A stretch of 64,000 nt of DNA from positions 5,482,001 to 5,546,000 of the forward strand of contig NZ_LT607754.1 of the NCBI RefSeq assembly GCF_900090285.1, written 5' to 3'. Shown here in pieces: positions 38,912 through 48,319 of the stretch. The notes below the pieces were generated by a model that was not told the DNA's origin, made no database searches, and worked only from the letters and a program-made list of their open reading frames with translations. Source of the stretch: Micromonospora inositola (GTDB lineage Bacteria > Actinomycetota > Actinomycetes > Mycobacteriales > Micromonosporaceae). A program made the position numbers and the translations under genes. Numbering within the stretch: the stretch's first letter is position 1; every line of letters begins with the position of its first letter.

Positions 38912-39337
38912 ATGAGTCAGCCGTTTCGTGTGCGCATCGCCGTCCGGGGGTACGAGCTGGATGTCCAGGGGCACGTCAACCAGGCCGTCTACCTGCAGTA
39001 CGCGGAGCACGCCCGGTGGGAATGCCTGCGCGCCGCAGGCCTGCACCCGGAGGCGCTGCGTGAGGCCGGCGTCGGGCCGGTCCAGCTCGAGTGCACCATC
39101 CGCTACCTTCGCGAACTGCGGGCGGGCGACGTGGTCGACGTGAGTTGCGGCTTCGTCTGGGGCGGGGGCAAGACATTCCGGCTCGAGCAGGAGTACGTAC
39201 GGGTGGACGGCACCGCGGTCGCCCAGCTGACCGGGGTCGGCGGAATGCTGGACCTGCAGACGCGACGCCTGGTGGCCAATCCGGCGGACCGGTTCCGTTC
39301 GCTCGCCTCGTCGCCGGAGCACCTCGGCCTTCCGTAG
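38912..39337 (+). CDS. acyl-CoA thioesterase, 4HBT family
   Basis: 141 residues of the hotdog fold: RGYELDVQGHVNQAVYLQYAEHARWECL contains the Asp (D17 region) and the helix of the YbgC/4-hydroxybenzoyl-CoA thioesterase type. LECTIRYLRELRAGDVVDVSC follows. Probably hydrolyses acyl-CoA thioesters in the cytoplasm. A CAAGAT -10-like element 6 nt before the ATG suggests its own leaderless transcript rather than membership of the pot operon. Confidence 0.9.
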   Translation: MSQPFRVRIAVRGYELDVQGHVNQAVYLQYAEHARWECLRAAGLHPEALREAGVGPVQLECTIRYLRELRAGDVVDVSCGFVWGGGKTFRLEQEYVRVDGTAVAQLTGVGGMLDLQTRRLVANPADRFRSLASSPEHLGLP

Positions 39338-39600
39338 CGCGCAGGGCACGACTCCGGCCGGGCCCGCGGTGCGTAGCTCGCCGGTTGCGTACGGCCACGG
39401 CGCGGACCGCGACGTCGCGGTGAGCCATCGTGGGCGTACGCAGCGCAGACGCGTCCATGCCGAATTGTTGACGTGACCTGATGCACATCGTTCAATGTCG
39501 GAGTGGTGGGATGCGTCGGAGCGGCCTCGACCGGGACCACGGCCACGGCCACCTCGATTGATTCCGCTGCCACGTCATCAGGTGCCATCGTCAGGTTGCC
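39338..39600. other. intergenic region upstream of the diguanylate cyclase
   Basis: 263 bases; no gene, strong hairpin or convincing promoter was identified. Confidence 0.4.
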
Positions 39601-40755
39601 GTGGCTGCGGTGGACAGTCGGGTGAACGAGCGCCGGCGAAGGATGCTGCTCACCTCGGCGTTGCACGTCGTCTCGCACGGGATCGCCGTCACCTACTGCC
39701 TCATGACGTTGCATCAGCCACATCGGTCCCTCATGCTGGCCGGCTACGGCTGTGGATTGGCGTCCGGAATCGTGGGCCTGTGGGCAGCGCGGACGGTGAC
39801 CACGAAGGCCTCGGTGTACCGCGTCTCGTTCACGATTCTGATGATCACGCTCGTCGTGGCGGCGCTCGGCGCGTACTGGGACGGCGGTGCCGCCTCGCCG
39901 GCCGCCGTGGGTTTCGTGACCACGGCCGTGTTCGTGGCCGGTCACACCCCGCACCTGCGGCTGATGATGGGGCTTGCGGCGCTCACCGTCGGGTCCTACC
40001 TCGCGGTCGCCGCCACCGGACGACCGGCGCCCCCCGGTCACGTCTTCCTCTACGTCGCGGCCATGGTGGTGCTGATCTCGGTGTGTTCCGCGCAGGCACG
40101 GATACTGGCGCGGCAGCGATCCCAGCTCCGTTCTCTCGCGGAGCTCGACCCGCTCACCGGCGCCCTCAACCGGCGCGGCCTGGCCGAGTTCACCAAGCAC
40201 CTGTTCCGGAACGGCTGTCGCCCCGGCCCGTCCCTGCTCTGCCTGGACCTCGACGACTTCAAGCTGGTCAACGACCGCCTCGGACATTCCGCCGGCGACC
40301 GGCTGCTGCAGCTGACGGTGGCGGCGACTCGAGACGTGCTGCGCGTCGGCGACGCCATCGCGCGCATCGGCGGTGACGAGTTCGTCGTCGTGCTGGTCGA
40401 CGCGGACGACGTCACCGTACGGACGGTGCTGACCCGGATCGACGCGGCGGTGCGCCCACATGCCAGCATCAGCATCGGCTCGGCCACCGCTCCGCACGAC
40501 GGCGATACGCTCGAGACCCTGATGCAGGTGGCTGACCAGCGCCTGTACCGCATGAAACAGGAACACCGCTTCGCCGCCGACCCGCCGCTGAAAGAAAGCC
40601 CCGGCCTGCTGCCCAGCCGCTCGGACCCCGTCGGCCTGTGCACGGGCAGTCAACGGCCAGGGGGGTCGGCCGGGGAGCTCAGCGAACCCGTACGAGGATC
40701 GGCGCCGCGGCGGGGCGGCGCCTTCGTCGCGCCGCCCGGCCCTGCCGGTCAGTAG
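39601..40755 (+). CDS. membrane-anchored diguanylate cyclase (GGDEF)
   Basis: 384 residues. Five or six N-terminal helices (about 15-165) form an uncharacterised sensor region, followed by a GGDEF domain (about 178-335): LDPLTGALNRRGLAEF, LCLDLDDFKLVNDRLGHSAGD, and the active site ARIGGDEFVVVL. RVGD five residues before GGDEF is an intact RxxD inhibitory I-site, so product feedback is expected. It should make c-di-GMP. The C-terminus is a disordered tail whose last codons overlap the convergent muramidase gene by 7 bases. Confidence 0.92.
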   Translation: MAAVDSRVNERRRRMLLTSALHVVSHGIAVTYCLMTLHQPHRSLMLAGYGCGLASGIVGLWAARTVTTKASVYRVSFTILMITLVVAALGAYWDGGAASPAAVGFVTTAVFVAGHTPHLRLMMGLAALTVGSYLAVAATGRPAPPGHVFLYVAAMVVLISVCSAQARILARQRSQLRSLAELDPLTGALNRRGLAEFTKHLFRNGCRPGPSLLCLDLDDFKLVNDRLGHSAGDRLLQLTVAATRDVLRVGDAIARIGGDEFVVVLVDADDVTVRTVLTRIDAAVRPHASISIGSATAPHDGDTLETLMQVADQRLYRMKQEHRFAADPPLKESPGLLPSRSDPVGLCTGSQRPGGSAGELSEPVRGSAPRRGGAFVAPPGPAGQ

Positions 40756-42041
40756 AGCAGGTAGGGGTGGCGCTGCCGGTCGAACGCGGCCAGCTCGTCG
40801 GCCCAGGCGCCGACCACGTCGGCCACGTCGGCGCCCGCGTCGATCATCGTGCGGAGCCGGGGCGACCCGGTGAGCTTGTCGATCCAGTACGGCCGCAGTT
40901 GGTCCCAGGCGTCCTGCCGCCAGGCGAACGCCGGGTACTTCCGCGCCTCCACCAGCATCGCGACCCCGGTCCGGATCGGGTCGTACGCGCCCCGGTCCAC
41001 GATCTTGACTTCGACGCCCGCGCAGGGCTTGTTGAGCAGCGCCGGCTTCTGCCCGGCCGCGGTCGGCGAGAAGTACGCCTCCCGGAACTGCACCCCCGGC
41101 AGGTTCCGGGCGTTGAGCCGGTCACCCCAGTGGTAGTCGAAATCCGTCGCCAGGCCACCGATCAGCTCGAACGGACGGCAGGTGCCCCGCCCCTCGGTGA
41201 TCGACGCGACCCCCTCGAACAGACAGGTGCCCGGGTAGACGAGCGCGGTGTCCGTGGTGGGCATGTTCGGGCTGGGCAGCACCCAGGGCAGATCGGTGTC
41301 GGCGGCGAGCCTGTCCCGCTTCCAGTGCTGGCACCGCACCACGTCCAGCTCGACCGACCGTCCCGCCTCGACCGGCAGGAATTCCGCGTTGAAGAAGCGA
41401 GCCAGTTCGCCGACGGTCATGCCGTGCTGCTGAACTATCTCCTTGAGACCCACCCCGGAGGTGTAGCCGGCGGTCATCATCGGGCCGTACGCCCGGCCGC
41501 CGACCGGGTTCGGCCGATCGAGCACGACGTACCGCTTGCCGACCCGGGCCGCGGCGGCCATCGAGGTGTACATCGTCCAGATGTACGTGTAGAAGCGCGC
41601 CCCCACATCCTGGATGTCGAAGACCACGGTGTCCGTTCCGGACTGGGTGAACATGGCCTCCCACTTGGCCTGTGAGGCACCGTAGGCGTCGTAGACGGTG
41701 ATGCCGGTCCGCGCGTCCGTGCCGGTGCCCTCGCTGCCGCCGGCCTGGGCCGAGCCGCGGAAGCCGTGCTCGGGACCGAACGCCGCGACCACGTTGACCT
41801 GGCCTGAATCGTGCATCAGATCGACCAGGTGCCGGTAGGCGGAGTCGACGCCGGTCGGGTTGGAGATCACTCCCACCCGCTGCCCCCGCAGCTCGGCGAA
41901 GTCGGACCGCACCAGCGCGTCCAGGCCGGTCTCGACCCGGCGGATCCCCGGATCGGCGCTCCCGGGTGAGGCGGTCAAGGTCGGGACAAGGGCGCCGGCG
42001 GTGACCGCCCCGGTGCCGGTGAGGAAGGTTCTGCGCTCCAT
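40749..42041 (-). CDS. namZ: exo-beta-N-acetylmuramidase NamZ-like protein (DUF1343, GH171)
   Basis: 430 residues. The N-terminus MERRTFLTGTGAVTAGALVPTLTASPGSA is a Tat-type signal (RRTFLTG). The DUF1343 domain follows: GQRVGVISNPTGVD, AAFGPEHGFRG, VFDIQDVGARFYTYIWTMY, VVLDRPNPVGG, and SPNMPTTDTALVYPGTCLFEG. NamZ enzymes release MurNAc from peptidoglycan fragments, so it likely acts outside the cell in wall turnover. GGAGG precedes the ATG. The gene symbol is by family resemblance. Confidence 0.9.
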   Translation of the reverse strand: MERRTFLTGTGAVTAGALVPTLTASPGSADPGIRRVETGLDALVRSDFAELRGQRVGVISNPTGVDSAYRHLVDLMHDSGQVNVVAAFGPEHGFRGSAQAGGSEGTGTDARTGITVYDAYGASQAKWEAMFTQSGTDTVVFDIQDVGARFYTYIWTMYTSMAAAARVGKRYVVLDRPNPVGGRAYGPMMTAGYTSGVGLKEIVQQHGMTVGELARFFNAEFLPVEAGRSVELDVVRCQHWKRDRLAADTDLPWVLPSPNMPTTDTALVYPGTCLFEGVASITEGRGTCRPFELIGGLATDFDYHWGDRLNARNLPGVQFREAYFSPTAAGQKPALLNKPCAGVEVKIVDRGAYDPIRTGVAMLVEARKYPAFAWRQDAWDQLRPYWIDKLTGSPRLRTMIDAGADVADVVGAWADELAAFDRQRHPYLLY

Positions 42042-42126
42042 CGCGTGCCTCCAAGCAGCTCAGCTTATCGAAACTTAGCTACACACCGATGGCTGGTCAA
42101 GGAAAGATACCTACACCGCCAGGGCT

Positions 42127-42192
42127 ATTTGGACGGAGCGGTACGACCTGATCCTGGTCATCGCGCTGGGCGAGTCCGTGATCTCGGTCCGG
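42127..42192 (+). pseudogene. fragment of a low-temperature-requirement A (LtrA) family protein
   Basis: A 66-base stretch reads WTERYDLILVIALGESVISV, matching the conserved ERxxLxxxIALGES helix of LtrA (PF06772). It is embedded between two minus-strand genes with no start, no further domain and no continuation. Very short, so assignment is by motif only. Confidence 0.45.
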
Positions 42193-43263
42193 TCAGTCCG
42201 GGACCGCCGCCGCGACCCGGCGTAGCCGCTGCGGGTGGGCGAGGACGTCGACGTTGTCCAGGTACTGGTCGACGGCGCCCACCGGGGGCCGCTCGCGCAG
42301 CGCCGGGTCGCCGACCGCGGCGTGCAGCGCGGCGGCGAACCGGCCGGCGTCGAGCACCAGGAACGGCCGCCCGTGGAACTGCCGGGCCATCGGGTCGAGC
42401 GGCGCGGCCAGCCCCAGGTCGTTGGTCCAGCCGGCCACCGTCTCCAGCGCGCCGACCAGCCCGGCCTGCCGGTCGGACCAGCCGTCGGGGCCGAGGGCGC
42501 GGGTCAGCCCGTCGACCACCGGGGCCGCCGCCGGCAGCCGGGAGAAAACGGTGCCGAGCCACTTCGCGTACGGGGGCCACCGGCGGTGCAACAGCAGACC
42601 GAGCCGCATCAGGTCCCGGGCCAGCCCGGCGGTCACCACCCGGCTGCCCAGTTCGTCGCCGACCTCGGCGCAGCGGCCGGCCAGGTGCTCGGCATGGCCG
42701 ATCCGGGTCCAGGCGGCCGCCAGCACGTGCCGCCACACGTCGTCCGGATACCAGGCCAGCCGGGCCCGGGCGGCGGTGAGCGCCCCGCCGAGGCCGTCGT
42801 GGAAGACCGCGCCACCGGTCAGCTCGGCCAGCCGCTGGGTGGGCGTGGCGAGCCAGTCGTCCACGGCGACGCCGGCCCGCGGATCGAAGCCGAGGCGGCC
42901 GAGCAGCCAGCTGCCCAGCTCGTCCACGCTCACCCCGTGCCGGTCCCCGTCGGCGTCGACGACGCCGAGGCCGACGTCGGGGCCGCCGACGAAGCGGGTC
43001 GGCCAGCCGAGAAACTCCGCCGGCAGCTCGGCGTCGAGGACCGCCCGGACGGGTTCCACGTCATCCGGGCCGGCGACGAAGAGCTGGGCCCGCGGACCCC
43101 AGTCGTGGTCGGTGGAGCGCAGGGTGTCCAGGCCGAGCAGCTCCGACCCACCGTCGAGCAGGCCGGCGGCGTAGCGCAGCCCCGGCAGCCGGCGGTCCAG
43201 CAGCGGCGCCACCACCTCGTCGTGGAACCGCCGGGCGAGCACCAGCCCGGGTACGAACGTCAT
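42193..43263 (-). CDS. DUF4037 domain nucleotidyltransferase-like protein
   Basis: 356 residues. It opens with FVPGLVLARRFHDEVVAPLLDRRLPGLRYAAGLLDGGSELLGLDT, then STDHDWGPRAQLFV, where the DHDWG acidic pair resembles the nucleotidyltransferase metal site. The C-terminal DUF4037 helical part includes CAEVGDELGSRVVTAGLARDLMRLGLLLHRRWPPYAKWLG. ATG at 43263 is the family start. Substrate unknown. Divergent from the exonuclease gene. Confidence 0.88.
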   Translation of the reverse strand: MTFVPGLVLARRFHDEVVAPLLDRRLPGLRYAAGLLDGGSELLGLDTLRSTDHDWGPRAQLFVAGPDDVEPVRAVLDAELPAEFLGWPTRFVGGPDVGLGVVDADGDRHGVSVDELGSWLLGRLGFDPRAGVAVDDWLATPTQRLAELTGGAVFHDGLGGALTAARARLAWYPDDVWRHVLAAAWTRIGHAEHLAGRCAEVGDELGSRVVTAGLARDLMRLGLLLHRRWPPYAKWLGTVFSRLPAAAPVVDGLTRALGPDGWSDRQAGLVGALETVAGWTNDLGLAAPLDPMARQFHGRPFLVLDAGRFAAALHAAVGDPALRERPPVGAVDQYLDNVDVLAHPQRLRRVAAAVPD

Positions 43264-43376
43264 GCCGCCAGTCTCCCCGCCGGACACGCCCCTGACTCGC
43301 CCGTCGGCCAACCGCGGACGCCCCGGACGATCTGGCCCTCCCCCACCTCGTCGTACGGCTGTGCCAGGCTGTCCGG

Positions 43377-44294
43377 GTGGCACAGCGACCCCCGATCCTG
43401 CTGATCGACTCCCCCAGCCTCTACTTCCGGGCCTACTTCGGCATCCCGGAGTCGGCCGCGAAGACCGAGGACGGCCAGCCGGTCAACGCCGTGCGCGGCT
43501 TCCTCGACATGCTCGCCCAGCTCGTCCGCACCCGCCGCCCGGACCGGATGGTCTGCGCGCTGGACTACGACTGGCGGCCGGCGTGGCGGGTGGAGCTGCT
43601 GCCGTCGTACAAGGCGCACCGGCTGGCGCCGGAGGGCGGCGAAGTGGTGCCGGACACGCTCTCCCCGCAGGTGCCGATGATCCTGGAGGTGCTGGCCGCG
43701 TTCGGCATTCCGTACATCGGCGCCACCGGCTACGAGGCCGACGACGTGCTCGGCACCCTCTCGGTGACCCAGCCCGGCCCGGTGGAGGTGGTCTCCGGCG
43801 ACCGGGACCTGTTCCAGCTCGTGGACGACGCCCGCCAGGTCCGGCTGCTCTACGTCGGGCGCGGGGTGGCCAAGCTGGACGACTGCGACGACGCGGCGGT
43901 CCGCGCCCGGTACGGGGTCCCCGCCGACCGGTACGCGGACTTCGCGGCGCTGCGGGGTGACCCGAGCGACGGGCTGCCCGGGGTGCCCGGCGTGGGCGAG
44001 AAGACGGCCGCCCGGCTGATCGAGCGGTACGGCGGCCTGCCGGGCATCCTCGGCGCGTTGGACGACGGGGACGCCGGTTTCGCGCCGGGGCTGCGGAGCA
44101 AGCTGGCGGCGGCCCGGGACTACCTGGCGGTCGCGCCGAAGGTCGTGGAGGTGGCGCGGGACGTACCGCTGCCGGAGCTGCCCACCGCGCTGCCGACGGC
44201 GCCCGCGGACCCGGACGGGCTGCTGGAGCTCGCGCAGCGGTGGAACCTCGCCGGCTCGTGCCGGCGGCTCGTGGACGCGCTCGCCGCCCGATAG
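43377..44294 (+). CDS. 5'-3' exonuclease (FEN/PIN fold)
   Basis: 305 residues of the stand-alone 5'-3' exonuclease family related to the N-terminal domain of DNA polymerase I. ILLIDSPSLYFRAYF has the first metal-binding Asp, YEADDVLGTL the central acidic cluster, VVSGDRDLFQLV the third, and GDPSDGLPGVPGVGEKTAARLIERYG the helix-hairpin-helix. It processes flaps or RNA primers in replication and repair. The equivalent gene lies near helY in mycobacteria. GTG start with a CAGGCT -10-like element 6 nt upstream. Confidence 0.93.
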   Translation: MAQRPPILLIDSPSLYFRAYFGIPESAAKTEDGQPVNAVRGFLDMLAQLVRTRRPDRMVCALDYDWRPAWRVELLPSYKAHRLAPEGGEVVPDTLSPQVPMILEVLAAFGIPYIGATGYEADDVLGTLSVTQPGPVEVVSGDRDLFQLVDDARQVRLLYVGRGVAKLDDCDDAAVRARYGVPADRYADFAALRGDPSDGLPGVPGVGEKTAARLIERYGGLPGILGALDDGDAGFAPGLRSKLAAARDYLAVAPKVVEVARDVPLPELPTALPTAPADPDGLLELAQRWNLAGSCRRLVDALAAR

Positions 44295-44345
44295 TGATCA
44301 GACGGGGCGGGTGATCAGACGAGCGGGATGATCAGACGGCCCAGG
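44295..44345. repeat. three tandem 17-bp repeats in the convergent gap
   Basis: TGATCAGACG begins at 44295, 44312 and 44329, each followed by a 7-base GC-rich segment. They start immediately after the exonuclease stop codon. TGATCA is itself palindromic. Function unknown. Confidence 0.8.
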
Positions 44346-44384
44346 GCCGCAGTCGGCCGACCGCGGCCCCCGGGCCGGGCCGCG

Positions 44385-45272
44385 TCAGCGGCGCAAGGTG
44401 TCCCGGCGGGACGGGAAGGGCGTGCCCGGCTGGCCCAGGGTGGAGCGGGCGCGCAGCCCTACCGGCTCCGGCCCCGGCCCGGGCGTCGCGGCGGCCGGCT
44501 GCACCCCGTCCCGCCGCGCGTCCAGGTACGCCGACCCCGCCCGGTCGTCATCGGTGGGCGCGGCCAGCAGCGCGTAGACCAGCCCGACCACCACGAAGAT
44601 CACCGCGAGCACGATCGGCACCAGCAGGCCGCTGACCTCGGCGCCGGCCAGGTCGCCCCGACGTTCGTGCAGGTGCACCGAGAGCGCGCTCATCCCGGTG
44701 AAGTGCATCCCGTTGACGGCGATGCCCATGACCAGCGCCGAGGCGGCGATGGCCAGTCCGCGCCGGACGGTCATCGACAGCCAGAGCGCCACCGTGGCAG
44801 CCACCACCGCGATGAGCACCGACAGGGCGACCCGGATGCGGTCGTAGCTGAAGGTGCCGTCCAGCCGCATCGCCGCCATGCCGGTGTAGTGCATCGCGGC
44901 CACGCCGAGGCCCGTGAAGAGGCCGCCCGCGAGGAGCCGCAGCGCGTTGAGGCGGCCGGTGCCGATGATGGCCAGCCCGATGCCGACCGCCACGACGGCG
45001 ATCACGGTGCTGGCCGCGGTGATCGGTACGTCGTAGCGGATCCTCGTCCCTTCGACGCCGAAGCCGAGCATCGCCATGAAGTGCATGGCCCAGATTGCCG
45101 TGCCGCCGATGGCCAAGGCGGCGAGCAGCCCCCACCAGGCCCGCTGGCCGGCGCTGCGCGCGGTGCGGATCCGCCGGGCGCAGACCAGCCCGAGGGCCGA
45201 GCCCAGCACGGACAGGGCGTAACTGAGCGCGGGCGTGATCCACCCGTACTCGACGTGATGGATCTGCGCCAT
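44385..45272 (-). CDS. MHYT domain integral membrane protein
   Basis: 295 residues, seven helices. The three MHYT motifs are WAMHFMAMLGF, AAMHYTGMAAM and NGMHFTGMSAL, whose Met/His are proposed to bind copper and sense O2, CO or NO. ATG at 45272, with a G-rich box upstream, begins AQIHHVEYGWITPALSY. No signalling output domain is attached, unlike proteobacterial MHYT-GGDEF-EAL proteins. A c-di-GMP cyclase lies 4 kb away but a link is speculative. Confidence 0.92.
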   Translation of the reverse strand: MAQIHHVEYGWITPALSYALSVLGSALGLVCARRIRTARSAGQRAWWGLLAALAIGGTAIWAMHFMAMLGFGVEGTRIRYDVPITAASTVIAVVAVGIGLAIIGTGRLNALRLLAGGLFTGLGVAAMHYTGMAAMRLDGTFSYDRIRVALSVLIAVVAATVALWLSMTVRRGLAIAASALVMGIAVNGMHFTGMSALSVHLHERRGDLAGAEVSGLLVPIVLAVIFVVVGLVYALLAAPTDDDRAGSAYLDARRDGVQPAAATPGPGPEPVGLRARSTLGQPGTPFPSRRDTLRR

Positions 45273-45431
45273 CGCAGTCGTCCCCCCGTTGATTACCGTC
45301 GCGCAGCAAGGCGCCCAAGCCATGATCGGGGAGGTGGATGAGCAGGCGCAATCGTACCCCCGGTCGAATCCGGGACACCCGTCGCGGTGACGCTGCGATG
45401 CGTCGATATCCGGCCAGCGGTGGCCGGAAGA

Positions 45432-48233
45432 TCAGGCGGAGGTGTGGTAGGCCAACACGCCCCGGTTGACGGCCGCGATGGCCTGCCGGGCGGTGGAGCG
45501 CAGCTCCGCCGACGCACCGCCGGAGTCGGCAAGCTGGCCGAGCAGGTCGACGACCTGCCGGGCCCAGCGCACGAAGTCGCCCGCGGGCATCTCGCCGTCG
45601 ATCTCGTGGCCGCTGGCGAGCACCTTGGCGAGCGCCTCACCGCGGGCCCAGCGGTAGATCGGCCAGGCGAAGCCCAGGTCGGGCTCGCGGGTGACGGCGA
45701 GGCCCCGGCCGGCCTCGTCCGCCTCGATGTCGCTCCACAGCTTGAGCGTCTCGTCGACCGCGTCGGCGACCGGGCCACGCGGCAGCCCGGCCCGCTCGTC
45801 GACCTCGCGGCGGGCCTCGAAGACCACCACGGAGACGGCGGCGGCGAGTTCGGCCGGGGAGAGCCCGTCCCAGACGCCCCGGCGCAGGCACTCGGCGACC
45901 AGCAGGTCGGCCTCGGTCCAGATCCGGCCCAGCATCCGGCCCGCGTCGGTGACCCCGCCGTCGGCGGAAAGGTAGCCGCGGGCGGTGAGCAGCGCGACGA
46001 TCCGGTCGAAGGTCCGCGCCAGCGAGCCGGTCCGGCCGGAGACCCGCTGCCGCAGCTCCTCGGTGTCGCGTTCGAGGCGGCGGCGCCGCTCGGCCCAGCG
46101 GGCGTGCTCCTCCCGCTCCGGGCAGGCGTGGCAGGGGTGCCGACGCAGCTCGGTGCGGAGCTGGCTGAGCCGGTGGTCCTCGCCGGCGGCCTCCCGGGAC
46201 CGGCCGCCACGGCGACCGCCGTGCCGGTCCAGGCCGGTGCCGCTGACCTCGGCGGCCAGGTCCCGCCGGGCGGCCGGGGACCGGTGGTTGAAGTGCTTCG
46301 GCACCCGGATCCGGGCGAGCACCTCGGCCGGGGTGGTGAAGTCGCCGGGGCTGACCCGGCCGGCCCAGCGGTCCTGGGTGAGCACCAGCGGGCGCGGCTC
46401 GCCGAAGCCGCCGGTGGCGGGGTCGAGGACGACGGCCAGTCCGGCCCGCCGCCCGGACGGCACCCGGATCACGTCACCGACCCGCAGCCGCTCCAGCGAC
46501 GCGACGGCCGCCGCCTTGCGCTGGGTCTGGCCCTGCCGGGCGATGGCCCGTTCCCGGTCGGCGATGGCCACCCGCAGCGCGAAGTACTCGTCGAAGTCGC
46601 CGTGGTGGCAGGCCGCCTCGACGCCGTACGCCTCGATGGTCTCGGTGTTGCGCTGCACCTGCCGGGCCAGGCCGACCACCGAGCGGTCCGCCTGGAACTG
46701 CGCGAAGGACGACTCCAGCAGCGCCCGGGCCGGCTCGGCGCCGACGGTGCCGACCAGGTTGACCGCCATGTTGTACGACGGCCGGAAGCTGGACCGCAAC
46801 GGGTAGGTGCGGGTGGAGGCGAGCCCGGCGACGTGCCGGGGGTCGGTCTCCGGCGACCAGACCACCACGGCGTGCCCCTCGACGTCGATCCCGCGCCGGC
46901 CGGCCCGCCCGGTGAGCTGCGTGTACTCCCCCGGGGTGAGGTCGACGTGCGCCTCGCCGTTGAACTTGACGAGGCGTTCGAGGACGACGCACCGGGCGGG
47001 CATGTTGATGCCCAGCGCCAGGGTCTCGGTGGCGAAGACCGCCTTGACCAGGCCGCGGACGAAGAGCTCCTCGACGACCTCCTTGAACACCGGCAGCATG
47101 CCGGCGTGGTGGGCGGCCAGGCCGCGCTCCAGCCCGTCGAGCCACTCCCAGTAGCCGAGCACCGACAGGTCCTCGCCGGGGATGGCGGTGACCCGGGACT
47201 CGACCACGCGGCGGATCTCGGCGCGCTCATCCGGCGAGGTCAGCCGGAGCCCGGCGGCGAGGCACTGCTGCACGGCCGCGGCGCAACCGGCCCGGCTGAA
47301 GATGAACAGGATCGCCGGGAGCAGGCCCTCCCGGTCGAGCCGGTCGACGATGTCGGGGCGCATCGGGCCGCGCCACCGGGGGCCACGGCGGCCGGCGCCG
47401 GGACCGGCGCTGCGCCCCTCGCCCAGCTCCAGGCGGCGCACGGTGTCGCGGGTGTAGCGCAGCAGCTCCGGATGCACGTCGTGCTTGCGGGCGGCGTCGG
47501 CGTCGTGGAACAGGTCGAACATCCGCTTGCCGACCAGCATGTGCTGCCAGAGCGGCACCGGCCGGTGCTCACTGACCACCACCGCGGTCTCGCCGCGCAC
47601 GGTGACCAGCCAGTCGGCGAACTCCTCGGCGTTGGAGACCGTCGCGGACAGGGAGACCAGGGTGACCGAGGCGGGCAGGTGGATGATCACCTCTTCCCAC
47701 ACCCCGCCCCGGAACCGGTCGGCGAGGTAGTGCACCTCGTCCATCACCACGTACGCCAGGCCCTCGAGGGTGGCCGAGCCGGCGTAGAGCATGTTGCGCA
47801 GCACCTCGGTGGTCATCACCACCACCGGGGCGTCGCCGTTGATCGCGTTGTCGCCGGTGAGCAGGCCGACCTGCTCGGCGCCGTAGCGGTCCACCAGGTC
47901 GTGGTACTTCTGGTTGGACAGCGCCTTGATCGGCGTGGTGTAGAAGCACTTGCGCCGGGTGGTCGGCCCCTCGGCCGCGTCGGCCGCCGCCGGCTGCCCG
48001 GGCGTGCCGCGCAGGGCCAGGTGTACGGCGAACTCGCCGACCACCGTCTTGCCCGCGCCGGTGGGAGCGCACACCAGCACGCCGCTGCCCCGCTCCAGGG
48101 ACTGGCACGCCTCCCGCTGGAAGTCGTCGAGGTCGAACCCGAGGTCTCGGGCGAACTCGTCCAGGGCCGGGAAGGCGGAGGCCTGCGCGGCCCGGCGGCG
48201 CGCCGCGGCGTACCGCTCAGCGGGGCTCGACAT
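45432..48233 (-). CDS. helY: Ski2-like DEAD/DEAH-box helicase
   Basis: 933 residues. Helicase core: FQREACQSLERGSGVLVCAPTGAGKT (Q motif and Walker A near 54), VVMTTEVLRNML, VMDEVHYL (DEVH box near 165), SLSATVSN, AILFIFSRAGC, and LALGINMPARCVVLE to QLTGRAGRRG (motifs V-VI). A long C-terminal region follows with the rRNA-processing-arch-like and DSHCT domains. ATG at 48233 is used because the conserved start SSPAERYAAARRRA follows; the GGAGG is only one base from it. Conserved actinobacterial helicase associated with RNA processing, normally next to tatC, here 10.7 kb away. Confidence 0.95.
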   Translation of the reverse strand: MSSPAERYAAARRRAAQASAFPALDEFARDLGFDLDDFQREACQSLERGSGVLVCAPTGAGKTVVGEFAVHLALRGTPGQPAAADAAEGPTTRRKCFYTTPIKALSNQKYHDLVDRYGAEQVGLLTGDNAINGDAPVVVMTTEVLRNMLYAGSATLEGLAYVVMDEVHYLADRFRGGVWEEVIIHLPASVTLVSLSATVSNAEEFADWLVTVRGETAVVVSEHRPVPLWQHMLVGKRMFDLFHDADAARKHDVHPELLRYTRDTVRRLELGEGRSAGPGAGRRGPRWRGPMRPDIVDRLDREGLLPAILFIFSRAGCAAAVQQCLAAGLRLTSPDERAEIRRVVESRVTAIPGEDLSVLGYWEWLDGLERGLAAHHAGMLPVFKEVVEELFVRGLVKAVFATETLALGINMPARCVVLERLVKFNGEAHVDLTPGEYTQLTGRAGRRGIDVEGHAVVVWSPETDPRHVAGLASTRTYPLRSSFRPSYNMAVNLVGTVGAEPARALLESSFAQFQADRSVVGLARQVQRNTETIEAYGVEAACHHGDFDEYFALRVAIADRERAIARQGQTQRKAAAVASLERLRVGDVIRVPSGRRAGLAVVLDPATGGFGEPRPLVLTQDRWAGRVSPGDFTTPAEVLARIRVPKHFNHRSPAARRDLAAEVSGTGLDRHGGRRGGRSREAAGEDHRLSQLRTELRRHPCHACPEREEHARWAERRRRLERDTEELRQRVSGRTGSLARTFDRIVALLTARGYLSADGGVTDAGRMLGRIWTEADLLVAECLRRGVWDGLSPAELAAAVSVVVFEARREVDERAGLPRGPVADAVDETLKLWSDIEADEAGRGLAVTREPDLGFAWPIYRWARGEALAKVLASGHEIDGEMPAGDFVRWARQVVDLLGQLADSGGASAELRSTARQAIAAVNRGVLAYHTSA

Positions 48234-48306
48234 GCCTCCAAGATTAATCGGTAGGACCGACCCCCACCTGACAAGGCCGTCCGGCAGGACGGTCGGAGGG
48301 GGTCGG

Positions 48307-48312
48307 TAGGGT
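48307..48312 (+). promoter_or_regulatory. -10 element of a leaderless promoter for the HAD hydrolase
   Basis: TAGGGT, 7 nt (GCACGAC) before the GTG at 48320. Confidence 0.55.
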
Positions 48313-48319
48313 GCACGAC

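Noticed and set aside
45387..48254. Plus-strand frame of 955 codons opposite helY
   Set aside because: Shadow frame; all helicase motifs are on the minus strand.
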